DNA from: Micavibrio aeruginosavorus
GTDB taxonomy: Bacteria > Pseudomonadota > Alphaproteobacteria > Micavibrionales > Micavibrionaceae
Assembly (NCBI GenBank): GCA_003241285.1
Contig: QFOT01000153.1
Location: 1-5,170, forward strand
Reading direction: 5' to 3'
Length of the DNA stretch: 5,170 bases
The translations under genes were made by a program, and so were the position numbers. Positions 1 through 5,170 of this stretch are shown here, one piece after another. Each line of letters starts with the position of its first letter. Position 1 is the first letter of the stretch. Below the pieces are notes generated by a model. It did not search any database. It saw nothing but the letters and a program-made list of their open reading frames with translations, and had not been told where the DNA came from.

Positions 1-1032
1 AATGGCCGGATGTTCGATCAGGCTTTCGATGCCGCCTAGGCTCTCGGCCAGCGTAAAAACTTGTGTTGCCTTCAGGAAAGACGTCGCTTTGTTCAGCCCG
101 CCTTTTAAGACCACAGAAATCATGCCGCCAAAGCCGTTTTTCATCTGTGTCTTAGCCAGATCATGCTGTGAGTGGCTTGGCAGGCCGGGATAGAAAACTT
201 TTTCAACCTGATCATGCTGTTCCAGCCACTTTGCCAGTGTCAGGGCATTTTCACTATGACGCTGCATGCGCAGGCCAAGCGTTTTGAGGCCGCGATGGGC
301 AAGGAAGGAATCGAAGGGGCCTGCAATGCTGCCGACCGCATTCTGGATAAAGCCGATTTTTTCTGCCAGTTCATCCGAATTGGTAACGGCGACGCCGCCG
401 ATCACATCTGAATGCCCGTTGATATATTTGGTGGCGGAATGAACGACGATGTCCGCGCCGAGCATAAGCGGGGTTTGAAGATAAGGCGAGGCGAAGGTGT
501 TATCGACCGCGACCAGCAAGCCATGTTTCTTTGCGATTTTTGAAATAGCCGAGATATCGGCAAGTTTCAACAGCGGATTGGTCGGCGTTTCGATCCAGAT
601 TAATTTTGTCTGCGCCGTAATTGCCGCTTCAATAGCGTCGAGTTGTGTCAGGTCCAGATAGGAAACGGATAAGCCTGCCGATTTCTTACGGACGCGCTCG
701 AAAAGACGGAAAGTCCCGCCATATAGATCATCAGAGGCAATGATATGAGCGCCTGCTTCTAATATTTCAAGGACAGCCCCGATGGCGGCAAGTCCTGATG
801 AAAAAGCGAAGCCGGCTGTGCCGCCTTCCAAAGCGGCAATAGCTCGCTCATAGGCGAAGCGGGTCGGGTTGTGGCTGCGCCCGTAATCGAGGCCTTGATG
901 CACGCCCGGTGCTTCCTGTTTGAACGTTGACGTCGCATAAATCGGGGTTATGACTGCACCCGTTGAAGGGTCAGGATATTGCCCGGCATGGATGGCGTTT
1001 GTGGTAAAGCCTTTAAATATTTTATCAGTCAT
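1..1032 (-). CDS. Cystathionine gamma-lyase/synthase-type PLP enzyme, C-terminus cut by window edge
   Basis: This is a PLP-dependent enzyme of the Cys/Met metabolism family, probably cytoplasmic, which would cleave cystathionine to cysteine, 2-oxobutyrate and ammonia. The frame gives 344 residues from ATG and is still open at base 1. The family usually has about 380-395 residues, so roughly 40-50 are missing. Visible motifs are YGRSHNPT (50-57, cofactor-phosphate contacts from the partner subunit), SSGLAA (78-83), DLYGGT (102-107, with the ring-stacking Tyr104), VDNTF (176-180), HSATKYINGHSD (198-209, with Lys202 as the Schiff-base lysine) and SLGGIESLIEHP (331-342). The start follows an AGGAAAGG ribosome site with 8-nt spacing. 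The gene lies 3 nt after cystathionine beta-synthase, which favours gamma-lyase (reverse transsulfuration) over gamma-synthase. Family members overlap in activity, so the exact reaction is inferred from context. Confidence 0.93.
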   Translation of the reverse strand, partial: MTDKIFKGFTTNAIHAGQYPDPSTGAVITPIYATSTFKQEAPGVHQGLDYGRSHNPTRFAYERAIAALEGGTAGFAFSSGLAAIGAVLEILEAGAHIIASDDLYGGTFRLFERVRKKSAGLSVSYLDLTQLDAIEAAITAQTKLIWIETPTNPLLKLADISAISKIAKKHGLLVAVDNTFASPYLQTPLMLGADIVVHSATKYINGHSDVIGGVAVTNSDELAEKIGFIQNAVGSIAGPFDSFLAHRGLKTLGLRMQRHSENALTLAKWLEQHDQVEKVFYPGLPSHSQHDLAKTQMKNGFGGMISVVLKGGLNKATSFLKATQVFTLAESLGGIESLIEHPAI

Positions 1033-1035
1033 GGC

Positions 1036-2418
1036 TCAGGCCTTTCCTGTTCTTTTTCTTAAATGATTGAGAAGATCAATAGAGGTAATGAGGCCGAGAA
1101 ACTTTCCGTTTTCAGTGACAGATGCGACGCGGCCTTTTTCAAAAATGGGAAGTAAATCTGCAATCGTTTGCGACACATCGACCATTACCAGATTTTCCGT
1201 CATGATCTGTCCGGCCTGCGCCCGAAAGCCGTTTGGATTACCAATGACATTCATCAAGACATCCGTTTCATCGATAAGACCGATAATTTCGTCGTTATCG
1301 ATGACGGGAACCTGCGATACATCGAACATCTTCATCTTTGCATAGACCTGATGCAACGTGTCTTCCGGCGCGACATAGGCCACATCACCGCTTTTATACT
1401 GCCGCGCGATTAAGTCGCGTAAATCGTCGGACGGTATTTCCGGTGAAGTCAGCCCCTGATCGTTCAGCCAGAACGGATTGTAAATTTTTGACAGGTATTT
1501 ATTACCGCTGTCGCAGACGAAAGTCACAACGCGTTTCTTTTCTTTCTGCGAGCGGCAATATTTCAGGGCGGCGGCAATCAGCGTGCCGGAGGACGATCCG
1601 CATAGAATTCCTTCGCGTTTCAGGATTTCCTGAGAGGTTGCAATGCTTTCGGCATCGGTGATGGTAAAGGCTTGTGACACCAGCGAGAGATCGCAATTAT
1701 CGGGTATGAAATCTTCACCGATGCCTTCGACCAGCCAGCTACCTGCCTCAATCATAATGCCGTGCTCGACGTAAGGCGCGAGAACCGAGCCTTTAGGATC
1801 GGCTAAAATCATTTTTGTTTTCGGAGAAACATTTTTTAAATAATGACCGACGCCGCTGAGCGTTCCGCCAGAGCCGACGCCGCAGACGAGGGCATCTATA
1901 TCATGATCCATCTGTTCCCAGAGTTCCGGCCCCGTCGTTTTCTCGTGGGCCAGCGGATTAGCCGGATTTTCAAACTGATTGACGTAGAAAGCGCCAAGAT
2001 TATCCGCAATTGTTTTGGCTTTATCCTGATAATAATCCGGATGGCCGCGCATGACATCCGAGCGCGTCATGATGACTTCCGCACCCATGGCTTTCATATG
2101 AAAGATTTTTTCCTGGCTCATCTTGTCTGGGATGACGAGGATTAATTTATAGCCCTTTTGGGATGCCACGAGAGTTAGCCCAAGCCCGGTGTTGCCCGCA
2201 GTGGCTTCAACCAGCGTATCGCCGGGTTTTATTTTGCCCTCGACTTCCGCCGCCTCGATCATGCTCAGCGCAATACGGTCTTTGATGGAGCCGCCGGGAT
2301 TTTGACTTTCAAGCTTTAAAAAAAGCTCGCATGGCCCGGTATCTATATTGCGAACGCGGACCAACGGGGTATTGCCGATCAGATCTAAAATTGACCTGTT
2401 CGTATCATTTGATGTCAT
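1036..2418 (-). CDS. Cystathionine beta-synthase with C-terminal CBS-domain pair
   Basis: This PLP enzyme condenses serine and homocysteine into cystathionine, the first step of reverse transsulfuration. Residue numbers here count from an upstream in-frame ATG at 2454. The fold-type II core holds NPGGSIKDR (52-60, Lys58 as Schiff-base lysine), TAGNTG (85-90, substrate loop), GVGSGGTLSG (192-201, phosphate loop), EGIGEDFIP (243-251), GSSSGT (286-291) and CDSGNKYLSKIYN (314-326). EGIGEDFIP and CDSGNKYLS resemble CBS more than cysteine synthase. Two CBS motifs follow at about 355-405 and 416-468 and could bind adenosyl ligands. The N-terminal heme segment of the animal enzyme is absent. I chose Met13 (2418) as the start because 8 residues then precede SILDLIGNTP and the length becomes 460, typical of bacterial forms. 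Neither ATG has a strong Shine-Dalgarno site, so 2454 remains possible. An O-acetylserine-dependent cysteine synthase is the main alternative. Confidence 0.93.
   Translation of the reverse strand: MTSNDTNRSILDLIGNTPLVRVRNIDTGPCELFLKLESQNPGGSIKDRIALSMIEAAEVEGKIKPGDTLVEATAGNTGLGLTLVASQKGYKLILVIPDKMSQEKIFHMKAMGAEVIMTRSDVMRGHPDYYQDKAKTIADNLGAFYVNQFENPANPLAHEKTTGPELWEQMDHDIDALVCGVGSGGTLSGVGHYLKNVSPKTKMILADPKGSVLAPYVEHGIMIEAGSWLVEGIGEDFIPDNCDLSLVSQAFTITDAESIATSQEILKREGILCGSSSGTLIAAALKYCRSQKEKKRVVTFVCDSGNKYLSKIYNPFWLNDQGLTSPEIPSDDLRDLIARQYKSGDVAYVAPEDTLHQVYAKMKMFDVSQVPVIDNDEIIGLIDETDVLMNVIGNPNGFRAQAGQIMTENLVMVDVSQTIADLLPIFEKGRVASVTENGKFLGLITSIDLLNHLRKRTGKA
1041..1048 (-). promoter_or_regulatory. Ribosome binding site of the gamma-lyase gene, inside the CBS gene
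   Basis: The minus strand reads AGGAAAGG, 8 nt before the ATG at 1032. It sits in the last codons of the upstream gene, whose TGA is only 3 nt from that ATG. The arrangement suggests translational coupling of the two enzymes. Confidence 0.7.
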
Positions 2419-2490
2419 GGAAATGGTTTTCTGTGCGGGGAAGGAGAGTATCATTCATGTTGCTTTCTATTGGCTTGTTAAACGCGCTCG

Positions 2491-2508
2491 CTCCGGCATG
2501 GGCCGGAG
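2491..2508. repeat. Perfect 7-bp hairpin in the leader of the CBS operon
   Basis: CTCCGGC and GCCGGAG form a perfect 7-bp stem around the loop ATGG. No U-tract follows on either strand, so it is not a standard terminator. It lies between the predicted minus-strand promoter and the CBS start, and so would be in the 5' leader of the transsulfuration mRNA. It could be a solitary REP-like palindrome or a leader structure affecting translation or stability. No known riboswitch class is recognisable. Confidence 0.5.
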
Positions 2509-2568
2509 AAAAATGGACGATTAACAACAACAGATTTTAAACATGTCTTTCGATTACCTTATACAGCG

Positions 2569-2596
2569 AGTTTAGGACGCTATAAGACAATGTCAA
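2569..2596 (-). promoter_or_regulatory. Predicted promoter of the transsulfuration operon
   Basis: On the minus strand a perfect TTGACA -35 box (2596 to 2591) is followed after 16 nt by TAAACT (2574 to 2569), a 4/6 match to the -10 consensus. This would give a leader of roughly 110-145 nt before the CBS start. The -35 box lies within one arm of the inverted repeat at 2591-2609. Confidence 0.5.
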
Positions 2597-2609
2597 ACCA
2601 AATTTGACA
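2591..2609. promoter_or_regulatory. Inverted repeat TGTCAAA-N5-TTTGACA, candidate operator between divergent genes
   Basis: Two perfect 7-bp arms flank CCAAA. Each arm carries a TTGACA hexamer, one per strand, so the repeat coincides with the -35 boxes predicted for the divergent genes. A 19-bp site of this shape could bind a dimeric regulator, which would then control both directions. The symmetry could also arise simply from two back-to-back consensus -35 boxes, and no regulator gene is nearby. Confidence 0.45.
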
Positions 2610-2630
2610 CATTAGCTATTTTGCCATAAT
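2604..2630 (+). promoter_or_regulatory. Predicted promoter of the guanidino-modifying enzyme gene
   Basis: TTGACA (2604-2609) is followed by CATAAT (2625-2630), a 5/6 match to the -10 consensus but with a short 15-nt spacer. TAATAA at 2627-2632 gives 17 nt but is a poorer match. The leader would be only about 20 nt. Confidence 0.4.
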
Positions 2631-2646
2631 AAAATTAAGTTAGTTT

Positions 2647-2655
2647 TAAGGTGAT
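2647..2655 (+). promoter_or_regulatory. Ribosome binding site of the guanidino-modifying enzyme gene
   Basis: TTAAGGTGATGAATG precedes the gene; the AAGGTG core lies 4 nt before the ATG at 2658. An out-of-frame ATG at 2654 lies between them. This site supports 2658 as the start rather than the downstream in-frame ATG codons. Confidence 0.55.
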
Positions 2656-2657
2656 GA

Positions 2658-3602
2658 ATGCGCTTACGTTTAAAATTCATGCTGTGCGCCGCGATGCTGT
2701 CTGCAGAGAGCACGCTGAGTGAAACAACGGCGCCTTTCAAGAAATCCCACGAATACGTCATGGTTTCGCCTGAGGAAATGATGACGTTGAATGTAATTGA
2801 AAGAGAAAAGATCAAAGCACGGTGGTCAGCCGTTAAAAATGCCATTCATGAAGCCGGCGGCAAAGTCGTGACCATAGATGGCCGCTTCTCTACAGGCGGG
2901 CAAAAAGAAGTATGGGCACGCGATAAATATCTTCTGATCGGTGATACGGCTTATTTACCTGATGACGCGATAGCTCGAAGACTGGAGGGCAGTTATTCTG
3001 CGGAAATCAGGCAGATGGAATCTTTTCTTCAAAAGCGGGGAGTAAAAACAGTTCGTGTCAAGGATGCATGGTTTGAGGGCGGGGATATTGTCCAGCATTC
3101 TAAATCAAATACGATCTTCCTCGGCTACCAGCAGGGGCACTCGGGAGAATTACTGGAAAAAGCAATCAACCAAACACAAAAAGATAAATACACAGTGCTG
3201 CCGGTTCATCTGGTAAATGCAGTCCGCAAGGATATTGCTCCGGGTCGGAATGGAAGCTATCTCTACCATCTTGATACGGGCATGAGCGAACCTCTTGCGG
3301 GCGGTGAGGTTTTATTATCCCCGGATATTACCGATCCTGAAACTTTCGGAAGAATAACCGCTATTATCGGCCTGAAGAATGTAATTCTGCTTAACCGTCA
3401 GGATTCATTAAATTATGCCGCCAATATCATTGCGATAGAAAATACAGTTATAACGCCTTCTATGAGTATTCCATTGAGATCCAGATTGGAGGCAAAGGGA
3501 TATCGCGTGCTGGAAGGAAAGGATTTTGGCTTAGACCAACTAGGCTTCGGCTATGGTGGTCCTCATTGCAACGTGAATTTATTGCCGCCTGGCCCGAATT
3601 AA
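2658..3602 (+). CDS. Guanidino-group-modifying enzyme (amidinotransferase/arginine deiminase/DDAH fold), substrate unknown
   Basis: This 314-residue protein carries the signature residues of the superfamily that attacks guanidino groups through a catalytic cysteine (arginine and agmatine deiminases, DDAH, amidinotransferases). In order these are EVWARDKY (84-91), FEGGDIV (139-145, Glu140 and Asp143), LYHLDTGM (202-209, catalytic His204), AANIIAIENTVITPS (254-268) and GGPHCNVN (300-307, nucleophile Cys304). Residues 33-45 match the first strand of the fold, so about 30 residues precede the domain. They begin MRLRLK followed by a short hydrophobic run, FMLCAAML, which is a weak candidate signal peptide with no lipobox. 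The start is backed by a good ribosome site. The gene is alone on its strand and ends in two TAA codons before a terminator. Whether it is a hydrolase or a transferase, and on what substrate, cannot be told. It may be exported, which would be unusual for this superfamily. Confidence 0.82.
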   Translation: MRLRLKFMLCAAMLSAESTLSETTAPFKKSHEYVMVSPEEMMTLNVIEREKIKARWSAVKNAIHEAGGKVVTIDGRFSTGGQKEVWARDKYLLIGDTAYLPDDAIARRLEGSYSAEIRQMESFLQKRGVKTVRVKDAWFEGGDIVQHSKSNTIFLGYQQGHSGELLEKAINQTQKDKYTVLPVHLVNAVRKDIAPGRNGSYLYHLDTGMSEPLAGGEVLLSPDITDPETFGRITAIIGLKNVILLNRQDSLNYAANIIAIENTVITPSMSIPLRSRLEAKGYRVLEGKDFGLDQLGFGYGGPHCNVNLLPPGPN

Positions 3603-3609
3603 TAATAAA

Positions 3610-3636
3610 AAAGGCGGAAGCAAAACTTCCGCCTTT
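3610..3636. terminator. Bidirectional rho-independent terminator between convergent genes
   Basis: AAAGGCGGAAG and CTTCCGCCTTT form a perfect 11-bp stem around CAAAA. On the minus strand the stem runs into a T-rich tail (TTTTTTATTATT), making a strong terminator 23 nt after the stop of the cyclophilin gene. On the plus strand only three Ts close the stem, so termination of the plus-strand gene, which ends 7 nt upstream, is probably weaker. Confidence 0.88.
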
Positions 3637-3659
3637 AAGATCTGAATATTTACAGCAGA

Positions 3660-4238
3660 TTACTGAGCTACGGCTTTAGGTTCTGCCGGAGCTTCACCTT
3701 TGTCGTCAGCGGCAACCGTCATCTTGACGATCTTGTCAGGATTGACCGGCGGCTCACCGCGGCGGATCTGGTCAACATAGCCCATGCCTTCTGTAACCTG
3801 GCCCCATACTGTGTATTGGCGGTTCAGGAAGCTGCAATCATCGAAGCAGATGAAGAACTGGGAATTGGCGGAGTTTGGATCAGATGTGCGAGCCATGCCA
3901 ACCGCGCCGCGGCCGAAATTAGTATCGTTGAATTCAGCCGGAAGGTCAGGCATGTCAGAGCCGCCTGTACCTGTACCTGTCGGGTCGCCTGTCTGGGCCA
4001 TGAAGCCTTCGATGACGCGGTGGAAGATCTGGCCGTCATAGAAACCTTTGCGGGCCAGTTCCTTGATACGCGCGACATGTTTTGGCGCTTTTTCCGGGAG
4101 CAGTTGAATAACCACGCGACCGTAAGTCGTATCTAGGTAGAGTGTATTTTCTGGATCCATTGTTTGTGCTTTCGCGAAAGTTGAGGCAAACGGGGACAGC
4201 AGGATTGCGGCCGCGAGTGCGAGTTTTAAAAATTGCAT
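3660..4238 (-). CDS. Exported cyclophilin-type peptidyl-prolyl cis-trans isomerase
   Basis: This 192-residue enzyme would catalyse cis-trans isomerisation of prolyl bonds in exported proteins. A signal peptide is visible: MQFLK, a hydrophobic stretch at about 6-18, then small residues with a plausible cut near residues 22-24. The cyclophilin domain spans about 30-176. Active-site residues are FHRVIEGFMAQTGD (72-85; Arg74, Phe79, Met80 and Gln82 match Arg55, Phe60, Met61 and Gln63 of human cyclophilin A) and NSQFFI (125-130). The tryptophan important for cyclosporin binding appears replaced by Phe137, as in many bacterial cyclophilins. Cys131 and Cys135 lie close enough to suggest an active-site-side disulfide. 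The tail (177-192) is rich in Ala, Pro and Glu. The start at 4238 has AAAGGAA upstream and begins a signal peptide. The open frame continues to 4463, but that extension overlaps the upstream gene and a repeat. It is probably co-transcribed with that upstream cyclophilin. Confidence 0.92.
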   Translation of the reverse strand: MQFLKLALAAAILLSPFASTFAKAQTMDPENTLYLDTTYGRVVIQLLPEKAPKHVARIKELARKGFYDGQIFHRVIEGFMAQTGDPTGTGTGGSDMPDLPAEFNDTNFGRGAVGMARTSDPNSANSQFFICFDDCSFLNRQYTVWGQVTEGMGYVDQIRRGEPPVNPDKIVKMTVAADDKGEAPAEPKAVAQ

Positions 4239-4243
4239 GACAT

Positions 4244-4250
4244 TTCCTTT
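4244..4250 (-). promoter_or_regulatory. Ribosome binding site fixing the start of the downstream cyclophilin
   Basis: The minus strand reads AAAGGAA, its AGGA core 6 nt before the ATG at 4238. It chooses this start over the longer open frame beginning at 4463. Confidence 0.7.
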
Positions 4251-4287
4251 CGTCACGGGAGATTTCAGGAAAATATCATCTTTGTTT

Positions 4288-4333
4288 TTCCCGCGAAAGC
4301 GGGAATCTGCGAGTTCCCCGCCTGCGCGGGGAA
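4288..4333. repeat. Twin-hairpin REP-like palindromic element
   Basis: Two perfect GC-rich hairpins lie side by side: TTCCCGC-GAAA-GCGGGAA (4288-4305) and TTCCCCGC-CTGC-GCGGGGAA (4314-4333), separated by TCTGCGAG. They fill much of the 109-nt spacer between the two cyclophilin genes. No U-tract follows, so termination is unlikely. The unit resembles dispersed intergenic palindromes common in proteobacterial genomes. In the mRNA it could protect the upstream 3' end from exonucleases and so set a different level for each gene. Copy number elsewhere cannot be seen here. Confidence 0.7.
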
Positions 4334-4347
4334 AACAGGAAGATTTC

Positions 4348-5049
4348 TTATTCATTTCCGAAAGATTTGGCCTTTTCAGGAACGGAAGAATCCGCCCCGA
4401 CGCGAATTCTGACCGTTTTATCGGGTTCGACCGGCGGTTCGCCTTTCTGCAGTTGATCGACAAACTCCATGCCGGAAATAACCTGACCGAAGGCTGTATA
4501 TTTACCCGTCAGTTCGGCGCATTTAGCATCTGTCAGGCAGATAAAGAACTGGGAATTAGCGGAGTTGATATCTTCGCCATGGCCCATACCGAGCGTGCCG
4601 CGCTTGAATTTATAGTCGGTGAACTCTGCTGGCAGATCGGGGAATTTGGATTTCCCGCGGGAGCCTTTCGGATAGCCCGTCTGGGCGATAAAGTTTTCAA
4701 TGACACGAAACCATTCAAGATTATTATAAAAACCTGACCTTGCCAGAGCGCGGATTTGCTCCACTGTTTTTGGAGCTTGATCCGGTAGCAATTCAACTTT
4801 CACTTCTCCGCCGGGCAGGTCGATGATCAGCAAATTTTCCGGCGCAACGTCTTTGGCGAAGGCGGGAGACGAGAGAAGGCAGAGAGCGAGAGGGAGAGTG
4901 AGAAAGGAGCCAGCGCACGAGTGCCGTTGAGCAAACAAAGTTGCGGGCTCAATCGGTCGATCGACCGAATTAGGCGATAGCACTATGATTAATGCGTGCA
5001 TGATTGGTATGATGGGCACACACATTGTGCACGCTAGCAATAATCGCAA
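4348..5049 (-). CDS. Second cyclophilin-type peptidyl-prolyl isomerase, true 5' end unresolved
   Basis: A cyclophilin domain is clear from about residue 70 to 218 of the open frame. WFRVIENFIAQTGY (113-126) keeps Arg115, Phe120 and Gln123, but the usual His, Met and Asp of this motif are Phe114, Ile121 and Tyr126. NSQFFI (165-170) and YTAFGQVISGMEFVDQL (184-200) follow. A Cys171/Cys177 pair parallels that of the neighbour. Residues 48-65 (FLTLPLALC... to AFA) look like a signal peptide core and cleavage site, so the protein should be exported, but no ATG or ribosome site stands just before it. The ATG at 5049 gives an implausible 47-residue lead, and a TTG at 4938 also lacks a ribosome site. 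Only 4348 to about 4855-4910 is supported as bacterial coding sequence. The rest may be foreign DNA joined to a truncated gene. The pair with the next cyclophilin suggests duplication or a shared operon. Confidence 0.82.
   Translation of the reverse strand: MRLLLACTMCVPIIPIMHALIIVLSPNSVDRPIEPATLFAQRHSCAGSFLTLPLALCLLSSPAFAKDVAPENLLIIDLPGGEVKVELLPDQAPKTVEQIRALARSGFYNNLEWFRVIENFIAQTGYPKGSRGKSKFPDLPAEFTDYKFKRGTLGMGHGEDINSANSQFFICLTDAKCAELTGKYTAFGQVISGMEFVDQLQKGEPPVEPDKTVRIRVGADSSVPEKAKSFGNE
4862..4909. other. Polypurine/polypyrimidine tract
   Basis: The plus strand is almost all purine here, with only a few C or T. Read on the minus strand it encodes the putative signal-peptide core of the second cyclophilin, with leucines nearly all written CTC, unlike the TTG and CTG codons just downstream. 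It is either a biased signal-peptide coding stretch or the beginning of unrelated CT-rich DNA. Confidence 0.5.
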
Positions 5050-5170
5050 GAGCTCGTCTCAGCTCAATTCAATTTAAGCCCGATAGCGTCCTCGTCGTCG
5101 TCGAGCGGAGACGAGCGCAGAAAGGACCGGCCAGAGCCAGAGAGCAGCAAGCAAAGCCAATAATGGTGGC
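4915..5170. other. Right-end segment without a recognisable gene, possibly foreign DNA
   Basis: No convincing coding sequence, ribosome site or promoter is seen in these 256 bases. The style differs from the rest: a 16-bp palindrome at 4953-4968, clustered CG, CA and GCATG-like words, a TCG-times-four microsatellite at 5092-5103 and a purine-rich run at about 5104-5160. ATGGTGGC at the extreme right edge (5163) could begin a plus-strand gene, but 8 bases are too few to judge. Confidence 0.4.
4953..4968. repeat. 16-bp perfect palindrome
   Basis: TCGGTCGA is followed directly by its exact reverse complement TCGACCGA. With no loop it suits a dimeric DNA-binding site better than an RNA hairpin. 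There is no gene context to assign a role. Confidence 0.5.

Noticed and set aside
1067..2145. Several plus-strand open frames opposite the CBS gene
   Set aside because: They are antisense shadows of a conserved enzyme gene, with no start signals and low-complexity, arginine-rich translations.
2419..2454. Use of the ATG at 2454 as the CBS start
   Set aside because: It adds 12 residues with no family counterpart and has no clear Shine-Dalgarno site. It is not excluded, only less likely than 2418.
2491..2508. Leader hairpin as a rho-independent terminator or attenuator
   Set aside because: No U-tract follows the stem on either strand, and no alternative pairing partner or leader peptide is evident.
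2331..2540. Plus-strand open frame across the start of the CBS gene
   Set aside because: It is antisense to a well-supported gene, has no ribosome site and resembles no protein family.
2658..2720. Lipoprotein signal at the start of the guanidino-modifying enzyme
   Set aside because: The cysteine at residue 10 follows FML, which does not fit the lipobox pattern, and it comes too early.
3784..4136. Plus-strand open frames opposite the downstream cyclophilin
   Set aside because: They are antisense to a gene with an intact conserved active site. No ribosome site or family resemblance is seen.
4288..4333. Twin hairpins as a CRISPR repeat pair or transcription terminator
   Set aside because: There are only two hairpins with an 8-nt linker and no spacers, and no U-tract follows either stem.
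4239..4463. Extension of the downstream cyclophilin frame to an ATG at 4463 (75 extra residues)
   Set aside because: The extension overlaps the end of the upstream cyclophilin and translates the twin-hairpin repeat. The internal ATG at 4238 has a good ribosome site and begins a signal peptide.

Overview
The window looks like ordinary bacterial chromosome for about its first 4.9 kb: compact genes, Shine-Dalgarno sites, a rho-independent terminator, exported proteins and small palindromic intergenic repeats. Moderate GC, two adjacent exported cyclophilins and the REP-like hairpins suggest a proteobacterium, perhaps an alphaproteobacterium. That placement is inferred from gene style and was not tested by any search. 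The last 250-300 bases look different and may not belong to the same genome.

Layout. (1) 1-2418, minus strand: a two-gene operon for reverse transsulfuration. Cystathionine beta-synthase, with a PLP catalytic domain and a C-terminal CBS-domain pair, is followed 3 nt later by a cystathionine gamma-lyase/synthase that runs off the left edge. Together they would turn homocysteine and serine into cystathionine and then cysteine, 2-oxobutyrate and ammonia. (2) 2419-2657: a divergent intergenic region. It holds a perfect inverted repeat whose two arms contain a TTGACA box on each strand, and a short hairpin in the leader of the transsulfuration operon. (3) 2658-3602, plus strand: a single gene for a guanidino-group-modifying enzyme (amidinotransferase / arginine deiminase / DDAH fold) with the Glu-His-Cys catalytic set and a possible weak export signal; its substrate is unknown. 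(4) 3610-3636: a strong hairpin terminator shared by two convergent genes. (5) 3660-4238 and 4348-~4910, minus strand: two tandem cyclophilin-type peptidyl-prolyl isomerases, probably exported. They are separated by a 109-nt spacer that carries a twin-hairpin repeat.

(6) From about 4862-4915 to 5170 the bacterial character fades. A polypurine tract leads into sequence with no convincing gene, a 16-bp perfect palindrome, a TCG microsatellite and no start codon or ribosome site for the upstream cyclophilin. The simplest reading is a junction with unrelated, possibly eukaryotic (plant-like), DNA through chimeric assembly or contamination.

I see no CRISPR array, tRNA, rRNA, transposase or recognisable defence system. 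The points most worth a second look are the right-hand junction, the symmetrical divergent promoter and the uncharacterised guanidino-modifying enzyme.
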